64,000 nt of DNA, taken from assembly GCA_030374765.1 (NCBI GenBank), contig JARGXX010000095.1:1984001-2048000 (forward strand), read 5' to 3'. Numbering within the stretch: the first letter of the stretch is position 1; each line of letters opens with the position of its first letter. The translations under genes and the position numbers were made by a program. Positions 49,946 through 62,384 of this stretch are shown one piece after another. Under the pieces are notes generated by a model. The model worked only from the letters and a program-made list of their open reading frames with translations. It had not been told where the DNA came from and searched no databases. This DNA comes from Agarophyton chilense (Eukaryota > Rhodophyta > Florideophyceae > Gracilariales > Gracilariaceae).

Positions 49946-52900
49946 TGGTGAGACTTGAACCAGTTTTTATGTTTGGTTTTCCTGTAAACAAAATGCGCAA
50001 AGCTCTCTTCGTAGAGGCGGCGCCTCCTAACCAATCCGAATGGGAAAGTTTCCTTGTCCTCGTAGCTAAGAAAGATGGTTCCGTCAGGTTCTCTGTCGAC
50101 TACAGGAAGCTGAATGCAGTAACCAAGTGGGACTCATACCCGATACCTCGCATGGATGACTATCTACATTCCTTAGGCGAATCTGTCGTATTTACCACAC
50201 TGGACGCTAGGTCTGTATATTGGCAAATTCCTTTGGCCGAAGATGTGAGAACGCTGACAACCTTCACCACCCATGAAGGTCTATTCGGATATACTCTTAT
50301 GCCGTCTGGTTTAAAGAATGCACCAGCAACCTTACAACTGGTAATGTACATCATACTGCCCAGAGTCAAATAAAAATTCGCCCTGGTCTATTTAAATGAT
50401 GTCATAATCTTCTAGCGGAGCGCAAAAAAACACCTTTGCCACGTGAAGACAGTGCTAACAATGTTCCAGGACGCTGGAGTAACAATGAAACTCCGCAAAT
50501 GCGCATTCTCCCAGCCCTTGGTGGACTATCTCGGTCACGTCGTCCTTTCAGGAAAGCTAAAGGTGGCCACACGGACAAGAAATGCGATTCGCCAGGCTTA
50601 GCCTCCTAGGACCCACACGGAACTACAATCGTTCGTGGGCTTGTGCAATGTTTACCGGCGGTCCTTGCAAGGGTTTGCCAAGATCTCGGCCCCTCTCAAC
50701 GCGATGCTGAAGAAGGGACCATCTTTGGAGTTCGAAGCCCTTACCGACGACCATTACGAGGCATTTCAGGCCCTAAAGGAAAAGTTGCGGAACCCACATA
50801 TTTTGGCTTTACCAAAACCCAATAGGCCCTTTGTCCTGGACACAGACGCCTCTGGTATCCAATTGGGATGTGCGTTGCTACAGGAACAGAAGTCACCGAA
50901 GGACTATCGACCTACTGGGCACTGGAGCAAAACGCTCACCAGCGCGGAGCGAAACTACAGTACCACCTAAAAGGAATGTTTTGCCATCGTATGGTCTGTA
51001 TTGACACTCCATTTGTACCTCAAGGGAACCAGGTGTACCGTTAGGACAGACCATGATTCACTCCGCTGGTTACAAAATATGACCGACTCCTTAAGTCGCC
51101 TCGCTCGGTGGTGCCTCAGAATGTCAAAATATGACTACGAGGTAACCTATAGGCTCGACATCAAGCAGCAGGCAGCAGATGACCTCTCGCGAATCATTAC
51201 CGACGTAACTGATGACACGCCATTGGATAATTTCATTCCTACTCCCTTCGCAGATGATGGACCTCAGGGCGTTAAGGAAACGGATGATCTTATGGGTAAG
51301 GTCAAAGCGGATGATCCAGAGAAAAAGAAGAATGAAGTCTACCTACTGGACTGAGAGACAGTACAGCCCAATTCGACACCACCTCAGGTCAATGCGAAAG
51401 CCCCAAAGGAAAAAGAGCTCCACTCTATAACTATTGAGGAAATCCTACGGGCGCAAGTCGAAGACGAGTACTGCAAGGAAACAGTCCAATCGGTAAAAAC
51501 CCCAGGATGCCTGTTCGACTATGACCGATTTGGACTACTATGTCGCCGCTCACCGGTGGATGGCGCACTCCAACGGGTAGTACCAACTTCGCTAAGGGCA
51601 CGATCCCTATACCTCGCCCATTTACCCTTCTTGGCTGGTCACCCTGGAGGCTGACGAATGTACCAGACCCTACGGAAGCTCTTCTACTGGCCAGTAATGG
51701 CGCAGGAGCTATAGAAAACCGCACAGAACTGTACATCGTGCGCACAAATCCGAGGGCCTCGCGCCAACCATCAGGCCAAATTGACGCTCTTCCCTGCCGC
51801 AGGTCCGATGAAAATTTTCGCGATGGATATACTTGGGCCTTTGCCTAAGTCGTCCCGTGGAAAAAGGTTTGTCTTGGTTACAACCGATAGGTTTACCAAG
51901 CTTACCCGAGCCCTACCCTTAGGAAAGACAACAGCCACGGATGTCGCCACGGCCTTCTTGTCCCACTGGGTATATCCATATGGAATGCCACTCTACCTCC
52001 GTACGGATAACTGCAGACATTTTGTATTAGAATTCTTCTCACACGTTTGTGCTATCTTATGTATCAAACACGTGACCACCACGGCGTACCACCCGCCAAC
52101 CAATGGGCAAGCCAAACGCTTCAATTGCACCCTTCTGGATCCATTGGCACACTACGTATCGGAACACCAATTGGACTAGAACGACTACTTTGAGCCATTG
52201 CTTTATGCCTAAAACACGCAAGTGAACGCTTTCAAGGGGACAACACCTTTCGATTTAACGCTAACGAGAGTGCCGCCGCCGATAGCTGTGGACATTCAAG
52301 AGGCTATCATATTCCAGGACATAACTGAAGGAATGACTCCAACCCAGGCGAAGCGCTACTCGAGCCGACGCATCGACCGCATTATCCAGTCGGCGAGAAC
52401 TATACTGACCAAATGACCAAAGCCCAACGGCGATACAAGGTCAATTTCGACAAGGCCGTTTGGAACACACCTAAATTTGGGAAAGAGGAACCTGTTTACC
52501 TGCACCGGCCACCGAAGGACAGTGAAGACCTCAAGGACACTATGTGGAAGCTCTTATCCCGCTCTACGGGACCATGCAAAGTCCTTAAGGGCTAATCAAC
52601 ACACCATTAAGTGACTCATTGACGGCCTAAATGACACTGTATCGATTGATCCGGTGACTGGAGCTCCCAGCTCCCCCGAAGTACCAAAGTCCCATTCCCC
52701 TGGCCCAACGGAATCACTGCGACCTCAGGTCGACGCTCAAATACCCACACCGCCTAAGGCAGTTCCCACGGACCCGACTAGCCTCATGGACCCGATAGTC
52801 AATGCCAATGAAAATGAACCATCTCTTCCAACCAAATTCGATGGATTCGCCCCTCTGGACCAGACTCTCCTTCCAAATAATGAACCCCAACTAGAATACT

Positions 52901-53320
52901 TGATTGAGCGCATTATCTCCGCCGGTCGGGGAGAAGATGGAACTCTGCGCTATCGCGTCTGTTGGTTCGGCTACAAACCTGACGAAGACACTTGGCAAGA
53001 GCCTCAAACCATTCTGGCTAAATTTATCGCCCGCTCCTAGCGCAAAATCAGCAGCACAAAGCGCAGCGTTCAGGAGAAAGCAACCATTGGCCCTAATAGT
53101 ACCAAAAACCCTCCCAGAACGCCTCTCAATACGCCTCCCGACACGAAGATCTGTCGTAGCTCCCACATCAGGGAACGAAGTCAGTCCTCATGCGACATCT
53201 GGGGAAGGCCTGAGGAAGCTCTCAAGGTTCGGACGTCTTCCGGGGGCACGCAGATTTCAGGAATACAGGATCGACTTTAGGAAAGCACAGACATTACTTG
53301 ATTTGACTAACTAGCAGAGG
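49946..53320 (+). pseudogene. G1b pol remnant: RT, RNase H, integrase, chromodomain
   Basis: RT from RKALFVEAAPPNQSEW: SVDYRKLNAVTKWDSYPIPRMDD, FTTLDARSVYWQI, PSGLKNAPATLQ and YLND in place of YxDD. RNase H: VLDTDASGIQLGCALLQ, TVRTDHDSLRW. Integrase: NCTSCAQIRG, AMDILGPLP, RTDNCRHF and NGQAKRFN (catalytic Glu replaced by Lys). Chromodomain at 52891-53037: EYLIERIISAG...YRVCWFGYKPDEDTWQEP. Stops at 50371, 50968, 51352 and others. This is the most complete chromovirus pol in the window. Confidence 0.85.
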
Positions 53321-53335
53321 CCTAACAGCCCCCTC

Positions 53336-53549
53336 CACGACCTCAAGTTTCACAAAAACGCTCCGAACACCAACAGAACTCACTGGGTGGCGCAGCAGTA
53401 GCCCCATCGCCCTCATTGGAACCTGAAGGAGCAAAACCGGGGCTAGGATCACTAGAGGAACCACCTGTACCAATAGGAATGGCACCAGCAAGCCTAGCAC
53501 GCTTCTTTTGTAAAGAAACACCTGAGGAACTATCGTCACGGTCGAAATC
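53336..53549 (-). pseudogene. C-terminal piece of ORF-X next to LTR E
   Basis: Minus strand, starting directly at the inner end of LTR E: FDRDDSSSGVSLQKKRARL, GTGGSSSDPSPGFAPSGSN, ending CSERFCET and a stop. Homologous to the end of ORF-X in G1a (42923-43095). The part upstream of FD is absent here and is found instead at the left of LTR D. Confidence 0.65.
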
Positions 53550-53998
53550 TGTAACGCAGTGAATGGTGTGTCAGCTTACTGGTCTCAACCTTGGGTAGCG
53601 TGGTAGCGCGGGTCCTAAGGTTCGTATCCTTGACGGCGGCATTCCAAGAGTACTTGGTGCAATGGGCTGTCGTTTACTGCGTAGTCCTTCAGGTCGGAGC
53701 TACGGAAACGATGGCTTGAAGACCACTTGGTGGAACTTATGTACCAAAGCGAGTAATTTAGTCTCCTAACGTTGCCTACCTTAGTCTAAGGAAGAAGCAT
53801 CACTCGAGCCCAACTATATAGCAATGGCGAAACGCTGGGATCTCCCTGGCACTGTAATGATAATCTATTACACTAATTAAAAATTAAAAAAATCCAAATG
53901 TGTCCAGCTGAGGTCGGCCAGTCCATGGGGGCGTCTGTAATATTCTTTTTGGGCCCCGACAGCTTACAGGACTCAACCTTTGTCGTTGCTCCTTCAAG
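53550..53998 (-). repeat. G1 LTR E (minus orientation)
   Basis: 449 bp, read on the minus strand. Its outer end meets C1 coding DNA (AAAAG duplication), and its inner end meets ORF-X rather than a primer-binding site and gag. Confidence 0.8.
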
Positions 53999-56868
53999 AA
54001 AAGGACGAACATGCAGATGCTGGTCATGTGAAGGAGGATTCTCCTTCGAAATAACTGTCAGTTGCTGAGATCTGGCACAACCAGCTAGATAACACGTTTT
54101 TGGAGAAGAATGTCAGTCTCCTAATTGACCAAGAAATTCTTTCTGAGGCGAAGCTGTCAAAGAACGAATGTGACTCCTGTACTGTATCAAAGAACCGTCG
54201 CTCGTACCTTGGATGTCTCACTAATGCAACTGCTCCAGGAGCACTGCATGCTGAAGTTGTTGGCAAGATCAAGCCTCCTGGAAAAGAAAACTATTACTAT
54301 TTCTGTACAATTATGGATGGACACAGCCGATTTATGAGTGCTGTACCCCTCACAAGAAAGAGTGAAGCCTCAAATGTATTGCATAATTTGATGGCTTGGC
54401 TGGGACGCCAAGCAGAATGGAAGGGGAAATGGATTCAAACGGACAGTGGAAAGAAATTAAACGCCGTGCGTAGTAAGATGAAACAGCTTGGGATCTTTCT
54501 GTACACTACAAACCCATATACTACAGGATCAAATGGAATGCTGGAACGAATGCAAGGTGTTCTTCTATCACTTGTTCGCGCTTGTCTTTCACAAGCAAAT
54601 CTATCATTGAACTACAGGCCAGACGCCTTGAAGCATTCTGTAGAGTCGAATCATATTGCCTATCACAGCACAACCAAACATTCACCTCATATGGACTTGC
54701 TGTGCTCTGTGCCACTTTATGCCAAAACACATGCATCCATTCGGATGCAGTGTGTTTGTTGAAGTTCTTAAGAAGCATAGGAAGAAAATGGGAGCACAAT
54801 TACAGAAAGGATTCCACCTTGGACACATAGGTGGTAGCATGTAAAAAGTGTTGACCTCCAGTGGAACTGTCAACACAAAGCATGTCAGATTACATGAGAC
54901 ACACTTCCTAGGTGCAAAATGGATTAATGAAGATGTTAATTAGTATCCAAATGTAGACGATGGAGCAGAAACCCTCATCATAGTAGACTCATCGGTTGAC
55001 GAAGGCTCGATTGCCACTACTGAGAACCGCAACACCGAAGCTACTGTGAGCAATATTCCTGCAGATCGGACCGAATCTGGCTCTGCAGAGACCGAAAACC
55101 ACATTTATCTGACGCACTACCCAGAGAAGCCATTAACTTTTGACGGAAACAGGTATGCAAGTGATGAAGAGGATATAGCGGGCAGCATCCCTGTTAGTTC
55201 TCAACCTACACCAGGTCACCGCTACAACCTGAGGTCCAGTGCGACAGCGTCGATAGAAGTACCTAATGATATAAGTACATCAGATGAACTCAGTGTATCG
55301 AAGTCAATGATCTCAAAGGAATGGGGCCATTGGAAGACTGCAGTAGAGGAGGAATTCTCCACTGTTAAGGGAGCGGGTATGTATACAATCAAAAAGAATT
55401 GTCCGTGTAGGCCACTGACCACTGGAATAATTCTTCGCCTGAAGAGAGATGAGCACGGATTGCCGCAGAGATTCAAGGCGAGACTGGTTGCAAGTAGAAA
55501 TTTACAGAGGCTGAGAGTTGATGAAGCCAAGAACTGTTATGCTCCCGTGGTTGGATTTGAAATATTTTGAGTTCTGCTAAGCCTTGGAGCTTCTCTATGT
55601 TGGGACCGACAGCATATTGACGTGAAAGGAGCATTTTTGTACGTTTCTCTGCCGAAAGATTTCAATACATATGTTCGCCTTCCATCTATCCAGGAAACTT
55701 CTGACTCCAGTGGAGACGTTGTCAAACTGAAAAAATCACTCTATGGATTACAAGAGGCCCCATAACTTTGGCACACGACATTCTCTTCCTTTGTGAAAAG
55801 CATTGGATTTTATGCAGTATCATTCAGAGACTGCGTGTTCGAACAGATGCTTGAAGGCAGGACTGTGATCATTCTGGCAGATGTAGATGACATCGTCATA
55901 TTTGGCGAAACAGAATATATCAGTGGCACGAAGAACGCAGTTATGAACCAATATGAAGTCAAGGACCTGGGTAAAAGCACGCTGTTCTTACGGGTACAGA
56001 TCCGCGAAAATTAGGGTGAATTGGTGCTGTCTCAACAGTGTTTGATCCGGGCAATTCTAGCAGAGACGAATTTGACATTTTTCAAAGCCGTTGGAAACCT
56101 GCTGACCTGTGTCACACGCACTGTAAGCGCCGTAACAAGATCTCACTGTTGAACAGATATCAGAAATAGAAAATGTTCCCTACCGTGAAGTACTTGGAAA
56201 ACTTTTGCTTTTATCTACCCGAACTCGTCCTGACATCAGTGCAGCTGTGTCAATGCTTGCAAAGTACGCGTCAAAGCCTTCCTTGGTACACTGAAAAACG
56301 ATGAAGCATTTTATTAGGTATCTCAAAGGTACAGGACGATTCATACTATCGATTACAAAGGAGAATTCTGTCCATATGATTGCCTGGTCGGACGCTGACT
56401 GGGCTAGAGAGAGAAACAGTCGTAGATCTCGAGGTGGATTTGTAATCAACTTGTCTGATACTCCAGTAATATGGGTTTCAAAACTACAACCATCTGCTGC
56501 GTTGTCTATTTGCGAAGCGAAATTCCACGCCCTCTCTAAGTGCGTCCGCAATGTACTATAAATGCAGCAGCTACTCGGAGACTTGAACATCAAAGTTGCC
56601 ACTTCTACAACAATTTTGCAGGATAACTTAGGAATTATCACGCGGACAAAAGAGGTTCAAAGAATTCGAAACTTTAAGCATATTGGCCTATGCTACAGTT
56701 TTGTGAAGGAAGCAGTTCTCAAAAACAACATTGCTGTTGAATACACACCATCAGAACAGAATGTTGCACACCCGCTTACCAAAATTCTCAATTCTGGCAT
56801 CCTGGCCATATATCGAACATTGCTGAAAGTTCTTCCCCTTTCTTCTCGAGGGAGCGTGTCAAAATAGA
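53999..56868 (+). pseudogene. C1 integrase, reverse transcriptase and RNase H
   Basis: Integrase: IWHNQLDNTFLEK...CDSCTVSKN zinc part, core Asp in MDGHSRF, IQTDSGKK and Glu in NGMLERMQG, so D-D-E is intact; the frame shifts at ~54750. RT: KEWGHWKTAVEEEF, PLTTGIILRLKRDEHG, FKARLVASRN, IDVKGAFLYVSLP, KSLYGLQEAP, LADVDDIVIFGE. RNase H: FIRYLKGTGRFILSI, AWSDADWA, SICEAKFHAL, HIGLCYSFVKEAV. It ends a few bases inside the 3' LTR, after a GAGGGAGCG polypurine stretch. Several stops. Confidence 0.83.
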
Positions 56869-57227
56869 TGAGGAATGGTGCAAGAAGGCAAAGTTCAGGT
56901 GGAATAAATTTTTAGTATTTTATGCATATGTGTGTTCCAATTGGGAATCACTTACAGAGAGCAAGGTGAGTGCCACACAGAGGAAGACGTCCAAATTGAC
57001 AAAGGTCTTGTTGGATACGCATCTACAGCAAAGTAAGAAGTCCGAAGCGTCACAATGCCGTGGCTATTCACGGTTTTACGCGAAGCAGATATGCGTAGTA
57101 GTAATTGCTGGTTACATCTGAACCACACTATGAATCTCTATAAAAGCGAGCACCGAGGCGGCAGAAGTCAATGACTAAACCCAGCCAGCCTCTACGTTCA
57201 ACAACTGCCTACAATTTCACTGAAATA
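56857..57227 (+). repeat. 3' LTR of C1
   Basis: 371 bp, begins TGTCAAAATAG, matching the 5' LTR throughout, with TATAAAAG at 57139-57146. The right boundary is uncertain by a few bases. Confidence 0.82.
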
Positions 57228-57701
57228 TGTTACACTCTATGACACTTCAAACGTTGAAGACTGTGAAGCTGGCTTCCTTTCGCAGAGTCTTAGTTGTTTG
57301 CACCCTGCTATATAATTGGTTCACGTTTCAAGAATCCAGAACAGATTTTCCAAGGCTTCAGAAAGTGGAACAAAGCTACATATAAAAATAGTCTCATACA
57401 AAGGCAACACTTTTTTAAGATATAAAACTCTTTCGCAGAATTTTTCTGTGACTCTCTTTATCTAGCGCACTGGTGAAAAAAAGGTCATCCGACCTGTGAC
57501 AGTCGGTATTATATAAAGTTCAATATCTGGGATATAAATCAAGAGACGTATTGTAAACGAATAGTTTTGAAGCATTATCTTATCCTTGTTCTTTCATTTT
57601 AACGTTTCTAATTTGCTTGACACCAACAACACGTGAAAAATTATAGTAGATCATATTTTTCTGCACGAACTCTTTTAATGTTTTGCTTTGCCTTTCGATA
57701 G
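57228..57701. other. AT-rich spacer between two copia elements
   Basis: 474 nt, no frame or repeat recognised. Confidence 0.3.
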
Positions 57702-57968
57702 TGGAATAACGTACACTCAAAAGCAGAAAAATCTGCAAAATGTTGACTTGAATCCGGTTTTTTTTCGACTCATGCTCTGTTTTTTCTCTTCTTTTGTATT
57801 GAGTTTAAGCACTGCTAAATTGTTCAAGACATATATCAGTTTGTTCTAAGATAGTTCTTTCTTTTCCTACATAAAGTTCTATAGAAGCGTCTAGAGTCTT
57901 TTACATACTTCTGTTACATAAAGCAGTTTCCTGTTGCATTCTTAATCCTTCTAGAGGTTTGTATAACA
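57702..57968 (-). repeat. 3' LTR of C2a
   Basis: Aligned with 62385-62645 and 48251-48514. The heat-shock-element array is present in decayed form near 57880-57915. Confidence 0.78.
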
Positions 57969-60900
57969 CCCCCTCTCAACATTTAAACTGCTTAAGTCCA
58001 AGCATTTGCAGGAATGGTGCGAGCTTAATTTTCTGAAGAGTCTTAGAGAGAAAATTGGCTACCATTTTCTTGTAGGACAGTATTTGATTTCAATAAATTC
58101 TTGTTGCACATTTTCTTGAACATAAAAGTTCTTAATAGCAACTTGTTTCGATTTTCCATGCCTTGTTACATTTTTAGAAATAGATATTGCTGACGGATTG
58201 TCCACAAACATAGTGACTGGTGTTAATGTGGCAATTTTCTTTACATAGAATAATTTCGAGAGCCGTTTTGCCACTTTAATTGCTTCACATAATGAAATAA
58301 ATTCAGCTTCTGTAGTTGATAAAGAAACACAGTGTTGCTTAGGGCTGCTCCACGATATGAAACAATTTTCATAATAGCTGGCATATCCTAAAATTGATTG
58401 TCGCTCTTCCGTATTTCCTCAACTTGCATCACTGAATATTTCAACCGTTTTTCTTTCTTTTCACGTATATAAAAGACACAGATCTTTTGTTTTCTATATG
58501 CAGAGTAATACTCTTTGCAAGCGGACTGATGTTCATTAGAACAATTATCAGATTATTGGCTTAGAGCAGTAATGGCATAAGTTAAACCTGGTCTCGGTCC
58601 AAGCATCAAGTACATGCTAGATCCAATTAGTTCTCGACACAGAACTGATTCAATACCTGTTACTATTTCTTTCGGTTCTTAAAACGCCTTGTTACGTCCT
58701 AGAGGGCTCAGAATGGGATTGCAGTTCTCCATGCCAAATACTTTCAAAACAGCTCCCGAAGACTGTCTCTGTGATAATTCTATTTTCCTTCTTTCATGAC
58801 GTACTGTACTTCGATTCCTAGAACATGACTTATTTCCCCCGGCTCTTTCACACGAAAATGTGAGCTCAATTTGGATTTGACGAACTTCATGGTTTCAAGG
58901 TCTTCAATAGATATGATGAGGTCATCTGCATACAAAGCTTTAAAATTTAGATAACCATTTATATTTACAAAAAGGATTCCATTATCTTTGTGGCGAAGGA
59001 GCTCTACCAAGACTTTACTGAAGCGAGGGCGGAGGCTGGACTAGCTTAGAAGTGTGCTATGCGTACGTTTCTTGTGTGTGTGGAGCCTGACAATCTGCGT
59101 TACATTTTGCGAATTCCACCTCTACAAGTACCGAGAAAACTACGTTGCACCAAGCTCTTGGTGCCTGTTTTAAACCATAAATAGATTTCTGCAATTCACA
59201 AACATGCTTAGGATATTTTGTGCTTTTGAATCCTTCGGGCTGCTTCATGTATAGTTCTTCTTCTAGAATACAGTTTAGAAATGCGGTTTTGACATCCATT
59301 TGACAAATATACATTTTAAGCTTCATAGAAAGTGCAAGCATTATTCGTGAAGAAGGAATTTTTATCATTGCTTCATATGTTTCAGAATAGTCCATTTCAT
59401 ATTTTTGTTGAAATCACCTGCACACCAGTCAGGTTTTAAAACGTTTTTCTTGGTTTCCTGTTCTTAGTTTAGTTTTATACACTCATTTTGGCGTAAGAGT
59501 CTGTATTCCAGCTTCCTTTGGTACCAGAGTACATGTATTGCTTTTCATGAGAGAATTCATATATTTTATCATCATAGTGGTCCAATCATTTTTATCAGAT
59601 AATGTGACTGCTTCTTTGAAAGAGTTAAGATTCATTTTATTTGCTAACATCATAACTGCTTCTGTAGTAGTTTTTTCATCTTCTTCAGCATGCTCGTATG
59701 TCAGCCATGCTAAAGTCTTTTTGACTCTTGTAGATCTTCTTGGGACGATTTGATCTGTTTCTAAATTTTTATCGTCCTGATTTCCTGATTCCTGGATACT
59801 TTCTGTGGTTTAACTGTTTTCTTCAAGTAGTTCGTCAATGTCGTCTTTCTTTGCATTCACTTCAAAAATAATGGTCTTTTGGGAGCTCCAAAAACTGTGC
59901 ATTTGGGCTTAATATAAGCCTTTTTGTACAGTTGTACATGAATCTGTAGTTTTTAGCTTCATATCCAATAAAAGTGCAGAGTCTTGATTTAACATCCCAT
60001 TTTGTTCGCTTTTCTTTTAGAATAAAAGCGTAGGCCATACACCCCAAAACTGTAAGATTGGAAAGGATTGGCTTCTTTCAAGACCCTTTTTTCTTCAGGA
60101 CTCATGTCTTTTAATATTTTTTTTAATAGTATTTCTGTTTTTGTTTTCTGTCTGTACTGCCTCGTCCCAAAAACATTAAGCAACATTGTGGTAATAAAGA
60201 ATACAACGATGGTTTTCAACCAGTGTGCCATTTAGTCTTTCCACAATTCCATTTTGTTGTGGTTGATGAGCAGCTATAGGCTCATGAACAAATCCTTTTG
60301 TTTTAAAAAGTTCTTGAAGTTCTGTAGATATGTATATTCTCCCCCTTTGTCACTGCGATTTCGTTTGACAGAAGTACAGTTTGATTCTCGCCCATTTCAA
60401 TAAATTCCTTTGTTTTTGAACCGTTTCGTCTTTTGTATTCATGAAATAGACATAAGATTTCCTAGTGTAATCATCTGTAAACGTAATAAAATAAGATTTT
60501 CCTTTTTTGATAGAGTGTTCATAGGAATACGGAGGTCTGTGCCAATTAATTCCAGTTTTGATTTTGCTTGAAAGTCTTTAAGAGGTTTAAATGTCTTTGA
60601 GACCAATTCTCCGAGAATGCATCCCTTGCATGATTTTTCCTTCTTTGGTTTAGTTTCGTTGGTATTCTAGTAGCATCTTCTTTTGAAATTATTTGATCTA
60701 AAGCTGATTCTCCAGTGTGTCCTAGACTGGCATGGCATATTTCAAAACTTTACTTTGCGGCAGCATATGCGAAATAATTATTTTCCTTACTTTTGTAGGC
60801 TTAGAAGCAGTAGGTGGATGATTCCTTTTGAACGTTTTAAATTGTTTCCTTGTTATGTTTCGAATTTATTTAGTTTGTTATTTCTGAAAGTGAACAGTAT

Positions 60901-62384
60901 GACCATGTTCATCGATTTGTCCAATAGATAAAATCTTAGAAGCAAATTCAGGTGTATGCAGTACATCAAATATTTTTAAAACTTCAGCTTTTCTCTTTCA
61001 AGTTCTGTGCATTTCAACATTTGCTTTTATGTTTGAATTGATTTCGGTTCCATCCCGAAGTCTAATCGTAACGGGGTCAATTTTCTGCTTACTGTTTCGT
61101 ACGAACCACCATTGATTGTTAATCATGTGAAATGATGCTTCTGGATCCAAGTACCATGTCCTTTTTAGTTTTGAGTCTTCTTTCTGAGCCCTTAAAAAAA
61201 TTTCAGCCCTTTTCCTGTATAATTTGATGCGTTTGTTGAATATCTAGTCTGGTTTCTATTTTTGTATATACCATTTGTCTCATCTCTTCTCTTTTTGCAA
61301 CAGTCTCGAATTCTATGCCTTTTTTCTGACAGTAGTGACAGTTGAAAGGGAATTCTGTATTTCTCTCTTCATGTTTTCCTTGAAAAAAAATCCGTTTTGT
61401 TGTTTTACTGATTTAGAATTGTTTTCTAGACTCCTGTCGTAAGATTCTGGCATGATGCTCTTTGATTGGTAACTTTTCTGCGATGTTTTCCAGTGTTACA
61501 ACATGACTTTCGTATGATTTGGGTAGACTTCGTTATAGTCCCATAATATATTCCTCTTTCGATTTTTGAACAACCATTTTATATAATCTGGGGTTTAAAA
61601 ATTTCAGTTGTCCAATATGTTTTTTTTGAAGAATCGATTTTGTCGTTTATTTGAAATAAATTATTCTTCTAAATCCATTTTGTTGGCCACTCATTTGTTT
61701 CCATAGGCTTTTGATAATTTCCAAGCTTCTGTTCCCGTTTTAGCCGAATCGAGAAGTACAATATGATTGTCGTCAACTGAAAGGCTTACCTCTATCAAAT
61801 TATTTTCGTTTGCAGCACAGTTTTCTTCTGTTTACATGAATGCCTTCCAATAATTCTTTTTCTTCAAATAATACATCATTCTGAATATCCATGAATAGAA
61901 ATTGTCTCTGTTCAGTTTCTCAATTTTAGACGTATTCTTCTCCTCCATATTCATTTTGTTTGTTTTTGTACGTGTTCTATACTTTCTGCAATTCTTGCAG
62001 GTGGCGATTTTTTGTTCCTTTTTCTTTCTTGTTTTTCGAAATACAGATATTAATATTGGATAATATCAAAAAGTTCTGATTCTGAACGATTCTCATAATT
62101 TTTGAACGGTTGCAAAATTCTGTTCAGTTCTGGTTTCGATTTCCAACGGTTTTGACCAATCAGCCATGATTTTTGCACTCTACAGTACGATTTTCGGGTT
62201 TTTGGTGACTTGTATTCTGACAATTCTGTACTATACTGTTCGAGTTTTGACAGTTCTGAGCAATTCTATATTTCGTTCCAGTTAGTGTCTGCTCTCTTTG
62301 TGAGACTCCTCTTCGCGTTGTAGTATAACTTTTAAAATAGTAGGTAGACTGGTCTTGAACGTAGTTTGGGCCCACAACCAATGA
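57969..62384 (-). pseudogene. C2a gag-pol remnants
   Basis: From right to left on the minus strand: gag/protease region (~62300-60950, heavily broken); integrase core and C-terminal part (60900-59860, e.g. MLLNVFGTRQYRQ, MGCMAYAFILKEKRTKWDVKSRLCTFIGY); RT (59395-58780: ETYEAMIKIPSSRIML, YICQMDVKTAFLN, KQPEGFKS, QKSIYGLKQAPRAW, ALYADDLIISIED, VLGIEVQYV); RNase H end (58274-58059: MFVDNPSAISISKNVTRHGKSK). YADD replaces YVDD. No frame is intact. Confidence 0.75.

Larger units (their letters stand above)
37491..53998. mobile_element. Nested block of chromodomain Ty3/gypsy elements (family G1)
   Basis: Bounded by two inverted-orientation LTRs (A, 37491-37935; E, 53550-53998) and flanked by AAAAC (37486-37490) and AAAAG (53999-54003), a one-mismatch 5-bp target duplication in the C1 coding region. 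Inside are LTRs B, C and D in the opposite orientation, two sets of gag-pol remnants on the plus strand and ORF-X segments on both strands. The order is A(inverted), ORF-X, B, gag-pol, ORF-X(antisense), C, ORF-X, D, gag-[C2 fragment]-pol, ORF-X end(antisense), E(inverted). Confidence 0.75.
35450..57227 (+). mobile_element. Ty1/copia element C1, split by a nested insertion
   Basis: Two 371-bp LTRs in direct orientation (35450-35820, 56857-57227) bracket gag, protease, integrase, reverse transcriptase and RNase H in Ty1/copia order, all on the plus strand. The coding part is interrupted after protease by 16.5 kb (37491-53998). If that block is removed, the frame reads on from ...FIE to KDEHADAG. 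The LTRs differ at many positions and several frames carry stops, so the element is old. Element proper without the insert is about 5.3 kb, a normal copia length. Confidence 0.85.
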
